Made by a program: the position numbers and the translations under genes. Below, one piece after another: positions 1 to 9,534 of a stretch of 64,000 bases of DNA. The notes beneath the pieces were generated by a model, which saw nothing but the letters and a program-made list of their open reading frames with translations, was not told the DNA's origin and made no database searches. Each line of letters starts with the position of its first letter. Positions within the stretch are counted from its first letter, which is position 1. The DNA is from Phallus indusiatus (Eukaryota; Basidiomycota; Agaricomycetes; Phallales; Phallaceae): contig JAQFWX010000013.1 in assembly GCA_027605045.1 (NCBI GenBank), forward strand, positions 496,001 through 560,000, in the 5' to 3' direction.

Positions 1-91
1 GTAGTCTATATGGAAGAGGTGAATTAAGGTCAGGATAATAAGGAATCGGGATGATGGGGAGTGTGCGATAACCAATAGGTTGGATGGACAT
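1..91 (-). CDS. Partial family-B ORF (5' end only)
   Basis: An ATG on the minus strand at 91 opens a frame that runs off the window (MSIQPIGYRTLPIIPIP...). It lies 141 bp downstream of the family-A reading frame ending at 233, the same arrangement as the A then B pair at 40256-41597, where the gap is 105 bp. On that positional basis I call it the start of a family-B gene. Sequence similarity to the other B copies is weak over this short stretch, and the function is unknown. Confidence 0.3.
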   Translation of the reverse strand, partial: MSIQPIGYRTLPIIPIPYYPDLNSPLPYRL

Positions 92-232
92 AATGGATAA
101 TGGGAGGTTAAGAGTTGAAAAAGAGAATTAAAGCTCTGAAACAGAAAGAATGTTTTTGATAAAATGAAAGGCGCGAGACTTCTCCAGAATCATTATTCTT
201 TTATTCTTTATTGTTCTCCAAATTTTTCTTGA

Positions 233-1446
233 TCAGGTTCGTTCCAGGAGGCCAGAACAAACACGTTGAAGTGTGTGAAGGGTTTGCTGATATCGGGGAG
301 GTCGTATGGTCATTTCAGAGGAAGTAGGGGATTGAGGGGGTGAAGGATCATGAAATAGAGGGTTTAGAGGTTCTTTAGGGATAGGATTGGGTGATCAATA
401 AAATCCTAAGGCAGGTTGATGATTACATGCTATTAGGATCCATTGGCTGGGAACATCCAGGACCATAATCATGTAATCCAATCCAATTTGTGCTGTTAAC
501 CAAACACGATATGAATCTTGTAGAGCTGATTCTGGAGTTGAATAAACATGAGTGACTGTGAACCATCTTAATTCTTTCTCGATGTAAACTTCCTTTCTGA
601 AAGCCAAAAAGGGGTGTACGATATCTGAACTTCTACACTTAGCAATAGTTTGAGGAACCTTGTGTGAGTAGACTGGGAGTAATGTCTTTGGGTCGATCTC
701 AAGAATAGGAGTGGGTGAATAATACGTGAATAGAGTTGTCTCGATTAAGGCTCTCAACGGGTTAGAGGTCACACAGGTTTAACCCGCAGGTACCTGTATC
801 CGTACCCGCAGGTCATGGGTACCCGTCACACAGGTACCCGGCGCCTAATTGACCCGGGTCGGGTACAGGTAGCCATTTTCGAAACCACAGGTACCCGTGC
901 TAACCCGCCCTATAAGACATAGTGACAAGTGGGTGATTTTCGAGTGGTGTTTGTCGTGATTTTTTTTTTATTTTGGCTCTAGAGAGCTCAAATCTTACTT
1001 AAAATGGAAATAAAAAAATATGTCAACAATATTTTTTAATTCTCTACAAGATAAGTTGGGCGCTTATTTAAGCGCCCATCTCGCTTAATAACTTAATCTA
1101 GTAACATATAGTCACGCGTGACATTACCTGCAGGTAACACACAGGTCCTGCAGATTACCTGTTGTCAAAGGTTGACCTGCCTACCCGCAGGTTGTCACGT
1201 GACCCGCGGGTCAAAACCCGGGTCAGGTCGAGGATACCCAAATTTTTGACACTGACCCGCAGGTACAGGTACCCGTACCCGCGGATCCAACCCGTTGAGA
1301 GCCTTAGTCTCGATATCCAGGTTGTGAGTGCGAGGACTATCGTGAGAATAACGAAAGATTGGGGGTGAAACATCTTCTTCTGGGGAAGGTTCTCAGGAAA
1401 TAGGAGAAGGAGAAGGGTGTTTGAAAGAAATGGAGGAAGAGAACAT
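233..1446 (-). pseudogene. Family-A unknown gene, copy 1, interrupted by a hAT MITE
   Basis: This is a broken copy of the 218-residue protein encoded at 40256-40912. Recognisable blocks, N to C: SSSISF and SPRTHNLDIE (right of the MITE), then TTLFTYYSPTPILEID, CRSSDIVHPFLAF, VYIEKELRWFTVTHVYSTP, ESALQDSYRVWL and VLDVPSQW, and a final QRVCSGLLERT before the stop at 233. The coding sequence is split between the D-I and E codons by the MITE at 746-1306. There is also a stop about 17 codons after the ATG at 1446 and loss of frame after VLDVPSQW. No known domain is recognised; the copy is clearly non-functional. Confidence 0.7.
746..1306. mobile_element. hAT-type MITE, copy 1 (561 bp)
   Basis: The terminal inverted repeats are perfect over 18 bp (TAAGGCTCTCAACGGGTT) and are flanked by an identical 8-bp duplication, GTCTCGAT (738-745 and 1307-1314). 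An 8-bp duplication with a YARNG-type terminus is characteristic of hAT transposons. The arms are packed with iterated ACCCG(C/T)(A/G)GGTA-like motifs, and the core holds an AT-rich block with a GGGCGCTTATTTAAGCGCCC palindrome near 1051. It has no coding capacity, so it must be moved by a transposase elsewhere. Its core is almost identical to the copy at 20609-21172. Confidence 0.92.
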
Positions 1447-1571
1447 TTTATTGTTGATTTGGGTAAATTGAGGGTGTCGAATGAGCTGGAAGTGAGTTGT
1501 TCAGGAAGATAGGATTTTGAATGTCTGCTTTTAGCTGAGCAACCTAAATTACCAAAAAGGGAAGATTTTGG

Positions 1572-1923
1572 TGTGCGACAATGCTAGCACCTCACCCGAT
1601 TATCCAATTTCTTCGATTTCTTTCGGTTTCATTTCGCATTACGATTTCCTTCATTTCCCGTATTTTGCTGTCTTTACTATTTTTGTCGTTTTCTCGATTT
1701 CTCGATCTCTTCAATTTACTTCAATTTCTGTCTGTATTTCCTCGGATCCCATGGGGATCAGTTGGGTGCCTCACATCCTGTACTTATATGCGTTTTCCCT
1801 AGAGGGGGATACCTAAGCTTGTTCTCTTAGGTTTTCCCTCCTCTAGGTGAGTAATTAGTCAGTGCCCCTCAATAGATCTTAGGTTTTCCCTCCTCTAGGT
1901 GTATGCCCTGAGTCACCCTAACA
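1572..1923 (+). repeat. LTR family 2, diverged solo copy
   Basis: About 350 bp aligns with the four clean family-2 LTRs (for example 47282-47633): GCTAGC near the start, a run of ATTTCTTCGATTTC-type pyrimidine blocks, GGATCCCATGGGGATCAG, the CTAGAGGGGGATACCTAAGC box, and two CCTCCTCTAGGTG repeats ending in CCTAACA. The left terminus is altered and no 5-bp duplication is visible, so it is an older or recombined copy. Apparent ORFs in it are chance frames. Confidence 0.7.
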
Positions 1924-1929
1924 CACCCT

Positions 1930-4090
1930 CACCTTGACTCTTCATACCTTATTGCAAACAATATGAAAACATGAGGTCAAAAGCGTAAAGAAGCATCCAC
2001 TCCAAATACTGCAAAGGCTCCTAAGAGCTCGAAGAAAGTTCATATTGTGGAGGAAAACAAGAGCAGCCGCAAACCCAGGGCTAGACCAAAGTGACAAGCA
2101 TCATCTTATAATGAAAAGATGAAGGAAATTATTCGCATTCTGAAAGAGGCATCACCAGAAGAAGAAAATGATGCAGTGGCAGATACAGAGGCAGAGATAG
2201 AGATAGAGACAGAGACAGAGGTGGAGGCCAAGGCAGGGACAAAGCTAGAGGTGGATATGGATGAGAATGAGGACCTGGATGAAGCTCCAGATGTTTTTGA
2301 TTTTGGATCAGGACTGCTGCTAGATGAGGACAATGAAGGATCAGAGATATCATTCAATGTTACATCAGATGATGATGATGAAGAACTCAGACCTTCTGTT
2401 AAAAACATCAAATCACTAAAAGTTCTGAAGAAGCCAACTCAGCAAGGAAGGCCACCTGCAAGCAAAGGAAAGGCTCCAGCAGTAGACAGCTGTTGTAAGT
2501 TTTGAGCTGAAATCTATGGTCTCATGCTTACTGTTATATAGCCCTTGCCCTTCTTATACCTAGTGGCCGATCAAAGAAATTCGAGATGGAGCAAATATCC
2601 CTGTCAAGTTCATTCAGTAAGGTATTAGAAAAAATACATCACTAACTGGGCTGCGAAAATTATAAATTCAAGCCCAAACATGGTCATCTCAGCTATAACA
2701 TAAAGGGTATTGGTCGAACGGAATTAGGGCTCAGCAATGAAGTCCACTGGAATACTCTGGTAAATCAGATCAAGACATGTGTCAAAAAAGAAGATGAGAT
2801 TCATAATGTGCGGATAATAGTCACAAGCCAGGTAAGTATTACTCATCTGGCATATTCTGGTCCCCGGATTCAGATCTCATATATATTAGTATTTGGAAGC
2901 AATATGGAAAAAAAATGGTGTTTCTGAAACTCCAGTTTCCAAAAAAGCAAAAGCGAGAAATAGTGGCCAAGCGACAAAAACATTCAACCTAAATGGAAGT
3001 GACAACAGGTCAGACGAGGCTCTTACAGCACAAGCCACCAAAAAAATGAATTGAAGATTCTCCAATCCATCCTAACATGCTGTAATTGTCCCAATAAATC
3101 AGCACCATTTTGCAAAAAGAATGAATTTGGTGAGCATATTCCGATCTCACATATGCAACTCAGTGCATGGGCTGCTGCATTAGTAGGTTATATATTTTGA
3201 GTTGTAGCATGCTAATTTTTTTCCAGGTCAAACAGTTACCTAATGTCAACTATGCATATCCATCCAATACCTCTCTTGTAACGGATTTGAGATATAGGAA
3301 TGGGCCCCCCTGGGGCCCATTAATGGCCTAGGGCCCATGCAGTGCCTTTGGCACTGCAGCAGTAGTATTTGCATGTCACAGCGTGACGCTTAAGCGCCCG
3401 TCACACCCTTACAGCGGTGTGACCAGTAGTTACATTAGTTAATCTTAATTTTACCACTACTACTGCATGTAATTCCCTATTAGCCTTATTGAGCAATAGA
3501 CAGGAATTCTGTGCACTTGTGGGAAAATAAGAAAACCCTTTATCAGGCCCCTCTATGGTCTGATAAAAACTGTTACATCTCTTTTCCACAACTTCTACTA
3601 TGAGCACCCCAGAACAAAACCTAGATCTCCTGATCAAATGGGATCAGCTAATGATAGTTCTGTACAAGCTCTACAACAATCAGCATTGAGTATGCTCTTA
3701 GGTGCACTCATAGACCAGAGGACTGTCCCATCATTACAGATTCCAGCAGCTCAGCCGCTAATCCACAACTCAAATCAAGCGCCATCAGCTGCTTCTTCCA
3801 GTGTAAATGGTGCTGATTCAATTTCACACTCTGCTCGGCCACCAACCAATATAGCTTATCCGGAGGTTGGATCTCTTTTCAAAGAGCTTGCTGAACAGAA
3901 CCTGAAATGAGCAACGGCACTTCTTGGATTTGCTAATGTTCTTGAGAGCAATGACTTCTATTATCTCAATGAGATTTACAACTTTACTGAACCTAAACTC
4001 AAGGCAGAACCTTACAATCTTTCATGTGGGGATGCAGCATTTGTGGCAGGTGCAATAGCAAGGTGTTTGGCTGACACAATCAAAGATAAA
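1930..4090 (+). pseudogene. Decayed multi-exon gene of unknown function
   Basis: Several plus-strand coding-like blocks lie in order: an acidic Glu/Asp-rich segment (2119-2505, ending QQGRPPASKGKAPA), a block at 2570-2830 (RSKKFEMEQISLSSSF, then VHWNTLVNQIKT and NVRIIVTSQ), a short block at 2890-3060, and 3638-4090 (EVGSLFKELAEQNLK, an in-frame stop, then ATALLGFANVLESNDFYYL). Stops occur inside otherwise protein-like stretches and a GC-rich palindromic segment sits at about 3278-3414. The acidic first half and repeat setting suggest a transposon-borne gene, but I recognise no domain. The antisense Ser-rich frame is an artefact of the Glu/Asp codons. Confidence 0.4.
3278..3414. repeat. GC-rich palindrome cluster
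   Basis: In 137 bp there are several perfect or near-perfect palindromes: GGGCCCCCCTGGGGCCC, GCAGTGCCTTTGGCACTGC, GTCACAGCGTGAC and GGCGCTTAAGCG-type. The segment begins GTAACGG and ends CCCTTAC, which are partly inverted. It may be a small hairpin MITE inserted into the decayed gene around it; no duplication could be assigned. Confidence 0.35.
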
Positions 4091-4125
4091 TGTATTTAGT
4101 CAACAATTGGGAATACAAGTCTCTA

Positions 4126-5931
4126 CTAGACATATCCAGAATGATGAAACCACTGTTTCACCAGTTCTGGTGTAACTTTATTCAAAGCTTCATACAAAAA
4201 CAACTCAACTCTGCCATCTTTACTGAGAAGGTCCTCTCTAAACCGCCATCCATGCTGCGCAATGTATTTCTTCATGAAGGAAAAAGATTCTTCTATAGGA
4301 TTGAAGTCGGGTGAATATGGTGGTAAATAGAGCAATTCGATACCGCTGTTGATAATATGAGACTATCAGATATGAAGGAAAGATGCAAAGAACCTACCAC
4401 TCATCACACATTTCTTAAACTCCCTCAACCTGGTGAATTGCGCAATTGTCCATCACAAGGACACTTCATGGCTGTGGGTAAGGATTCATAACTTCAAGGA
4501 GACCCTGAAGCCAGAGTTTGAACATATCGTCGTTGAAAGAGCCTTGAACTATCTGGCAATGAATGTAGCTGTCGAGAGATAGGGCCGGAAGTACCAAGTA
4601 TCTTGTGTTTTTTATTAGCAAACTTGTTGGATCATAAAATAAGTACACTTACCGAGTACCATGTTGAAAATATGCTTTTAAATATGCCCTTTGTCCCCTA
4701 AATGACTGCCCCATAGAATGATAAGTGGTGTGTAGGTTTACCACGCTCTCATCTCCAAATACAAGCCGGCTGGGATCTTCTTTGCCAATTTCATACAAGT
4801 AATGAAGACGGCATTCAGAGCATCGTTCTACTGTAACTTTAGATAGCTAAACAGATATCAGAAAGAAAGCGCAGCGTAAGTAACCAAAATACCTTCTTCG
4901 AAGTGATACCAAGCTTTTTAAGGGTTTGCTGTACAGTGGACATTGATACACAGATATTCTTCACCTCCTATAGTTTATCAACAATCTCATCCAGATAAAT
5001 ATCTGGCTCCAATTCTGTCAGGGTACACTACCGCGTCTCCTCATTTTTCCTTATTTATTATCAACGGTATATATTTATTTCTATTTCATTTATATTTCCT
5101 GTGCATTACTTCTACCTTCCATTTATTCCCTCCATCCATATTTCACTTTCTTTACTCACGCATGTTGCGCGCTCGTACCTGGCGTGATGCCCGTGACATC
5201 ATGTCGCTTAGGTTCGGCTTGGGCGCCTGGCACTTAGCTGTGTCAGGGCCGCATGCCGCATTGTCGTTTCATGTATATAGTAGCTGTACCCAGAGTGAGG
5301 GTCCCTAAGCTTGTTCTCTTAGGATCCCCTCCCTCTAGGTGAGTAGTTAGTATCTCTCAATACATATATCTTAGGATCCCCTCCCTCTAGTGTGAGCTGA
5401 GTAGTCCTAACAAATTCCACCAGTTTGAGCATAAACTGTTCATATAAGGTGTGTTTAGTAACCAACAGTATCTGTCACTCAACTCAATGGAAAACTCACC
5501 TCAAGGGACTCGGAATCAAAGCAGCTCGTCCTCCCTGCCTTCAGGTACATGTTCCAATCTTGCATTGACTCCCCAATTTCATTCCAAGTCTGCAGAATGT
5601 GCTGGATTACCCGGCGAGGCATATTCAAGTCCCTTGAGATGTCAGCAGTCCCTTTGCCCAGATTTCAATGCTGATGTATGATGACATCCTTGAGATCTCG
5701 CGAATAGTTGTTCTGGTGTTGGATGGATTGTTGCTCGTCATCATTGTCGTCCATAGTTGGAGGGGAAAGCAAGCTCAGATGCGAAATTGCAGTTGTGACA
5801 ATCTGGTCACACCACTTAGCTGACCGAGAATTGCTGAGAATTTTAAAAGGGTTTCCAAAGACAGATTCTAACTGGAAAATGTTGACTGATTTTTTTCTGA
5901 AACTAATGAAGCTTATGGCGACCAATTTCAT
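4126..5931 (-). pseudogene. DDE (Tc1/mariner-like) transposase pseudogene, split by a solo LTR
   Basis: Reading the minus strand downward: an N-terminal helix-turn-helix-like region (5430-5700: KGTADISRDLNMPRRVIQ), then STVQQTLKKLGI near 4930, FGDESVVNLHTTYHSMGQ (catalytic first Asp region, around 4750), VMDNCAIH-like codons near 4450, and LPPYSPDFNPIEESFSFMK (about 4270-4330, the family's third acidic residue). These blocks and their order match Tc1/mariner-type DDE transposases common in basidiomycetes. In-frame stops (after IIHQH and elsewhere) and the solo LTR at 5016-5412 make it dead. A fragment of its end (about 5940-6025) recurs at about 15060-15145. Confidence 0.7.
5016..5412 (+). 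repeat. Solo LTR, family 1 (397 bp)
   Basis: It starts TGTCAGGGTAC and ends GTCCTAACA, with a perfect 5-bp duplication AATTC on both sides (5011-5015, 5413-5417). Internal landmarks shared with 49895-50292 are a pyrimidine-rich U3-like stretch, a CGTGATGCCCGTGACATCA box, and two AGGATCCCCTCCCTCTAG repeats. TG...CA ends plus a 5-bp duplication define an LTR retrotransposon LTR. No internal region follows, so it is solo. It lies within the transposase pseudogene and so inserted later. Confidence 0.93.
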
Positions 5932-6025
5932 CCAGATTTGGACGAGATACGACGATTTTATTGCAGTGATTTTTTTTCAACTTTGAAAATGACATGTGCC
6001 TTACATAATCATAATAGCAGTAATG

Positions 6026-7596
6026 TAGAGGGAGTATAATTGGATATCATTGCAGGTGTCCCTGATAGCTCTTTAGGGATATTTGCTACAGTGCCATGCT
6101 TTTTCTTAGAGTCAGATCTCCTCTAGTGGGTATTGGTTCTGCATTTGGTGGACAACATCTCAAATCCATGAGCTTACTACCATGAGCAAGGTATGGGGGA
6201 GACAGAAAAAATTTCCTTTGCTGTGTGAAATTAACATCCAGCTGATGTTGCTGAGTAGGTTCAAGGCTATGAGCAGTGAGGAAAATGGTTTTGGTTTTGT
6301 GTTTCAACTAGTTGTACATAGTAAAATAAGCAAAAATGTTATTAAAACCAAAAACCCCTCCAATTGGTGTATTTATACATGTACAATTAAAACATACATA
6401 CAGACAGACAATGTTGGCTATGAAAAATATACTATCTGAAGCAGAGAATAAGCTTAAATTTTCTCACAATGTGAGGGGGACTTACAGATCATATTTCTCC
6501 AATGTTGCACCCCACCAGACCTCATTCCAGCTGATGTATTGAAAGGTCAGGGTTGACATACCATGAATGACTCTTGCTTTCCTGAAGAGACTTGAGATGC
6601 ATGGAGAGGGAAGGGGGAAAAATAGAAAAAAAAACCATGTAAAACAGGTGCCAGACTCTTCTTGACCAAGTTCCTGGATAACTCATCAATACTACAAAAC
6701 ACTGAAACTCCTACACAATTGCTGGTCATGCTCAACCCTTCAGTTCAGAAGTTTCAGTAGAATTCATAAGTCAAGAGTGCACAACTGATCAAGTAGTTAG
6801 TGGTCAGATTGAAGCTTTTTCAAGAGGATTAACACTTCCTGCTGCTTAAATCGAGATACAGGGATAAGATCTGCTATGAAACAGTTGGAAAGTATCTGGA
6901 AATTACAGAAAAAAGGAAAAGGTGATTGGCAATAATAGAATTCTGAATCAAATCATCTATTATTCAGTTGAAAAAAACATAGGAAGGGTTTTCAGTGATC
7001 TTGCTTTTTTTTCTGCCTTATTTCCTCTTTTCAAAGCTTATAACCTTTATTTGTTTTCCTTCATTGAAGATTGATAAGCTAAACTGGAAGAAATACTCAG
7101 GTGGGAAGCAATGCCATAGGGATGAATTTTTTGCAGTGACACTATTTTATTCAGACACAGGACAGGCATTTTTGGTGATGATTGTGTATTTAAGAAAGTT
7201 CTATTGAAATTTCATACATGACATTAAATCAAGAATTATCCTGTAACAACTGAAATCAGAGAAATCACGCAGCAATAAAACTGATTCACCTCCACATGAT
7301 TCAAGAGACCACAGTAAGCATAAATAAACCTCTCAAGCCAATTCCAAGCTCTGCCCATATTTACGTCAATGAACAATCAGTGATGCAGTGAGAGCAGGCT
7401 GCCGAGTTGCAGTCATGATGTAGTTGAGCTTGGCTTGAGTGAGAATCCTGGCATCAAGGCACATGCTGATTTAGTGGGTATGCAGTCTTTCTGTGCACCA
7501 CTTGTAGTATGATATGACAACTGATCATAACAACAACTGATCAGTTGTCCATGCTAGAGGATACAGACCCTTTCCATTCCATTCATTACAAGTAAG
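6026..7596. other. No recognisable gene
   Basis: AT-rich sequence with short chance frames on both strands. I find no domain, terminal repeats or duplications. It may be old repeat remnants. Confidence 0.4.
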
Positions 7597-7609
7597 ACCA
7601 GTTGAGGAC

Positions 7610-8080
7610 ACTGCGCTGCGAGAAAAGAAACAATCGTCCACCTCCTCCTCCACTGCCCGGCATACCATGAAGCCTGGGGTGCCATGCGCAAGGTTCTGCC
7701 ATACTACCTGTTCAACTTACGTGGGTTACTCAACAATGGACATTGCCTTCCCGCCCTCTGGACCTACCTCGACAAGACTGGATGACTAACCCAGCAACAC
7801 GGCTCCCTCATGACAGATACAAACCTGGTACCCAAAGACAGTGCAAAGAAAAGGAAAAAGCAACACCGAGTAAAACATTAGATGACGCCTCACCACCCTA
7901 AATACCTCTACACAGCTGTAGTGCCTTACACGAAGGACTCGCCACCTCCCACAATGGGATAGATGATCCAGACACAAAATAGATAGCAAACATTATATTA
8001 TCCGAACTATGTAGTATAAACGTCTGACATGGGGCAACCCGATAGACAATAAACCTGATTTAAAAAAAAAAAAAAAAAAA
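7610..8080 (+). mobile_element. 5'-truncated LINE (non-LTR retrotransposon) insertion
   Basis: A perfect 13-bp duplication, ACCAGTTGAGGAC (7597-7609 and 8081-8093), brackets the segment, which ends in a 19-A tract. It opens with the tail of a LINE ORF2: the zinc-knuckle-like block ETIVHLLLHCPAYHEAW followed by a stop after YLDKTG at about 7783. HLLLHCP(A/R)Y motifs are typical of the C-terminus of fungal LINE reverse transcriptases. A long duplication, polyA and 5' truncation are products of target-primed reverse transcription. There is a frame disturbance just before the block. Confidence 0.88.
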
Positions 8081-8785
8081 ACCAGTTGAGGACGGAAACA
8101 AAGAATCTTTGTATTAGAGTGTGAGAAGGACAAGTACTGCACAAAGCTGAGACTGGGTGCCTATTTGTCAGAAAAAATCCTGTGCTGACAAGGTTTTTGA
8201 GAACCCTGTAATTCTGGCCATTATGTTATCAAGTGACTTGCATCCTTGAATTTAATGGAAATTGAGCACTTACCAAGGAAATGGCTGTACTCATATGCAA
8301 CTTTGATCTTTGGTCAATATTGTCCCTATTAGGAGACACTGCATAGATAAGCCCGGAGTGATGGGAATACTCTTTATACAGAGTATTCACCATCTGTCTC
8401 CAGTGTGGTTGAGGTTAATACAGCATCATCTCTATACTGATTTTAATAAAAGCCACTCATTTTTGACATGCAATCCATTTTGAACTATGTTGGGAATAGT
8501 AGTTGAGGACAGATTCCACATCTTAGGCACTGAAGTATTCAGATCATCAATCATAGCCTTTGACTGGTGTAATACTAGCTCTTGGAAACAACACTGTAGA
8601 GCAACTGTATTCACTTCTGTCTGATTTTGTGTGCCTTTACCCATCAAAGAAATGGTTGGAAGCAGACATCATGCTTTGAACATGTTGGATATGCCAAATT
8701 CAACACTAACTCCTCCTAATTTAATCTGATCTGATAAGTCAGTAGTTTTTATCATCTTACTATGTCTGTCTTTTAATCATCAGGT

Positions 8786-9127
8786 GTGTTGCATGGGATG
8801 TTGCTGCTGGTGGTTTGCTCAAAGTTGCCAGCCAGCAGTATGTGCTGGAACCTTTGTGCAATGCAACCTGCTTTGACAGGGCTCCATTATGACACAGGTT
8901 GCTTTGCAACTTGGGTTCAATGTCTAAAGAGTACCAAGCTTTGGTTTATACTGGACAGCCTACTGCCACCCAAAGGACTGGCTGAGTTTGACACTAAGAA
9001 AGGAAGAAGGTTCATTACTGTAGGTTATCTTCCTCTTGATATTCAATTTACAACCACTTCTTTACCTAGTGTAATGCTGCTGGGAACACCTCATGCAGTT
9101 CTCAATATTACTGAGCATCTGCAATGA
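8786..9127 (+). pseudogene. JmjC/cupin-type dioxygenase remnant
   Basis: A block reads LHYDTGCFATWVQCLKSTK, then LWFI and LPSVMLLGTPHAVLNITE. The H-x-D (HYD) followed by G-x-A-T-W-V, K-x-x-x-LW and a later GTPHAV fits the iron-binding core of JmjC domains as it occurs in many basidiomycete repeat-linked genes. An upstream AWDVAAGGLL block is in another frame, so the gene is frameshifted and truncated. The assignment rests on motif spacing alone. Confidence 0.4.
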
Positions 9128-9155
9128 CAAAGTCCTTCCAAGTTGGGCTATGAGA

Positions 9156-9431
9156 TAAGGGTCTCAATGGGTTTCGGGTATGACGGGTAATACCTGCGGG
9201 TATGGGTATTTTCGTGTAAAAAACTAAACCATACCTGCCCCGGATTTTGCAATTTTTGATTTTTGAGAAACAGGTTTGACCTGATACCTGTGGGTTCCCA
9301 CAAACCCATGGGTAAACCCGTGAAAAACCTGTACCTGTACCCATGGGTTTTGGAAAAAATGAAATTCACAGGTTCAGGTACCTGCAGGCACAGGTACCCA
9401 TACCCACAGGTAAAACCCGTTGAGAACCTTA
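9156..9431. mobile_element. hAT-type MITE, copy 2 (276 bp, short form)
   Basis: Termini TAAGGGTCTCAATGGGTTT and the inverse of TAAGGTTCTCAACGGGTTTT, with an identical 8-bp duplication CTATGAGA (9148-9155, 9432-9439). It has the same iterated CCTG(C/T)GGGTA motifs as the 561- and 564-bp copies but lacks their central AT-rich block and central palindrome, so it is an internally deleted or distinct subfamily. Confidence 0.9.
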
Positions 9432-9534
9432 CTATGAGAACATGTCTTAGGACACCAAGACATGAACACTTCACACATTCCATTGGATCTGGAATCTTGT
9501 TGACTAGTTCATTGATGAGTATGTTGTTATTATT

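Noticed and set aside
1155..1373. Overlapping ORFs on both strands rich in Arg and Tyr (also near 9108-9547 and 20389-21342)
   Set aside because: They lie within hAT MITE arms and come from the iterated CGGGTACCCG motif, which is open in several frames.
1568..1816. Phe/Ser-rich ORFs repeated at 24913-25230, 38249-38571 and 47227-47526
   Set aside because: These are chance frames in the pyrimidine-rich part of family-2 solo LTRs, not membrane proteins.
2106..2411. Ser-rich minus-strand frame and a second overlapping minus-strand frame
   Set aside because: Antisense shadow of the Glu/Asp-rich plus-strand coding block; repetitive codons alone keep it open.
4943..5308. ORFs with aromatic-rich runs, also at 15458-15758 and 49851-50115
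   Set aside because: Chance frames in family-1 LTRs.
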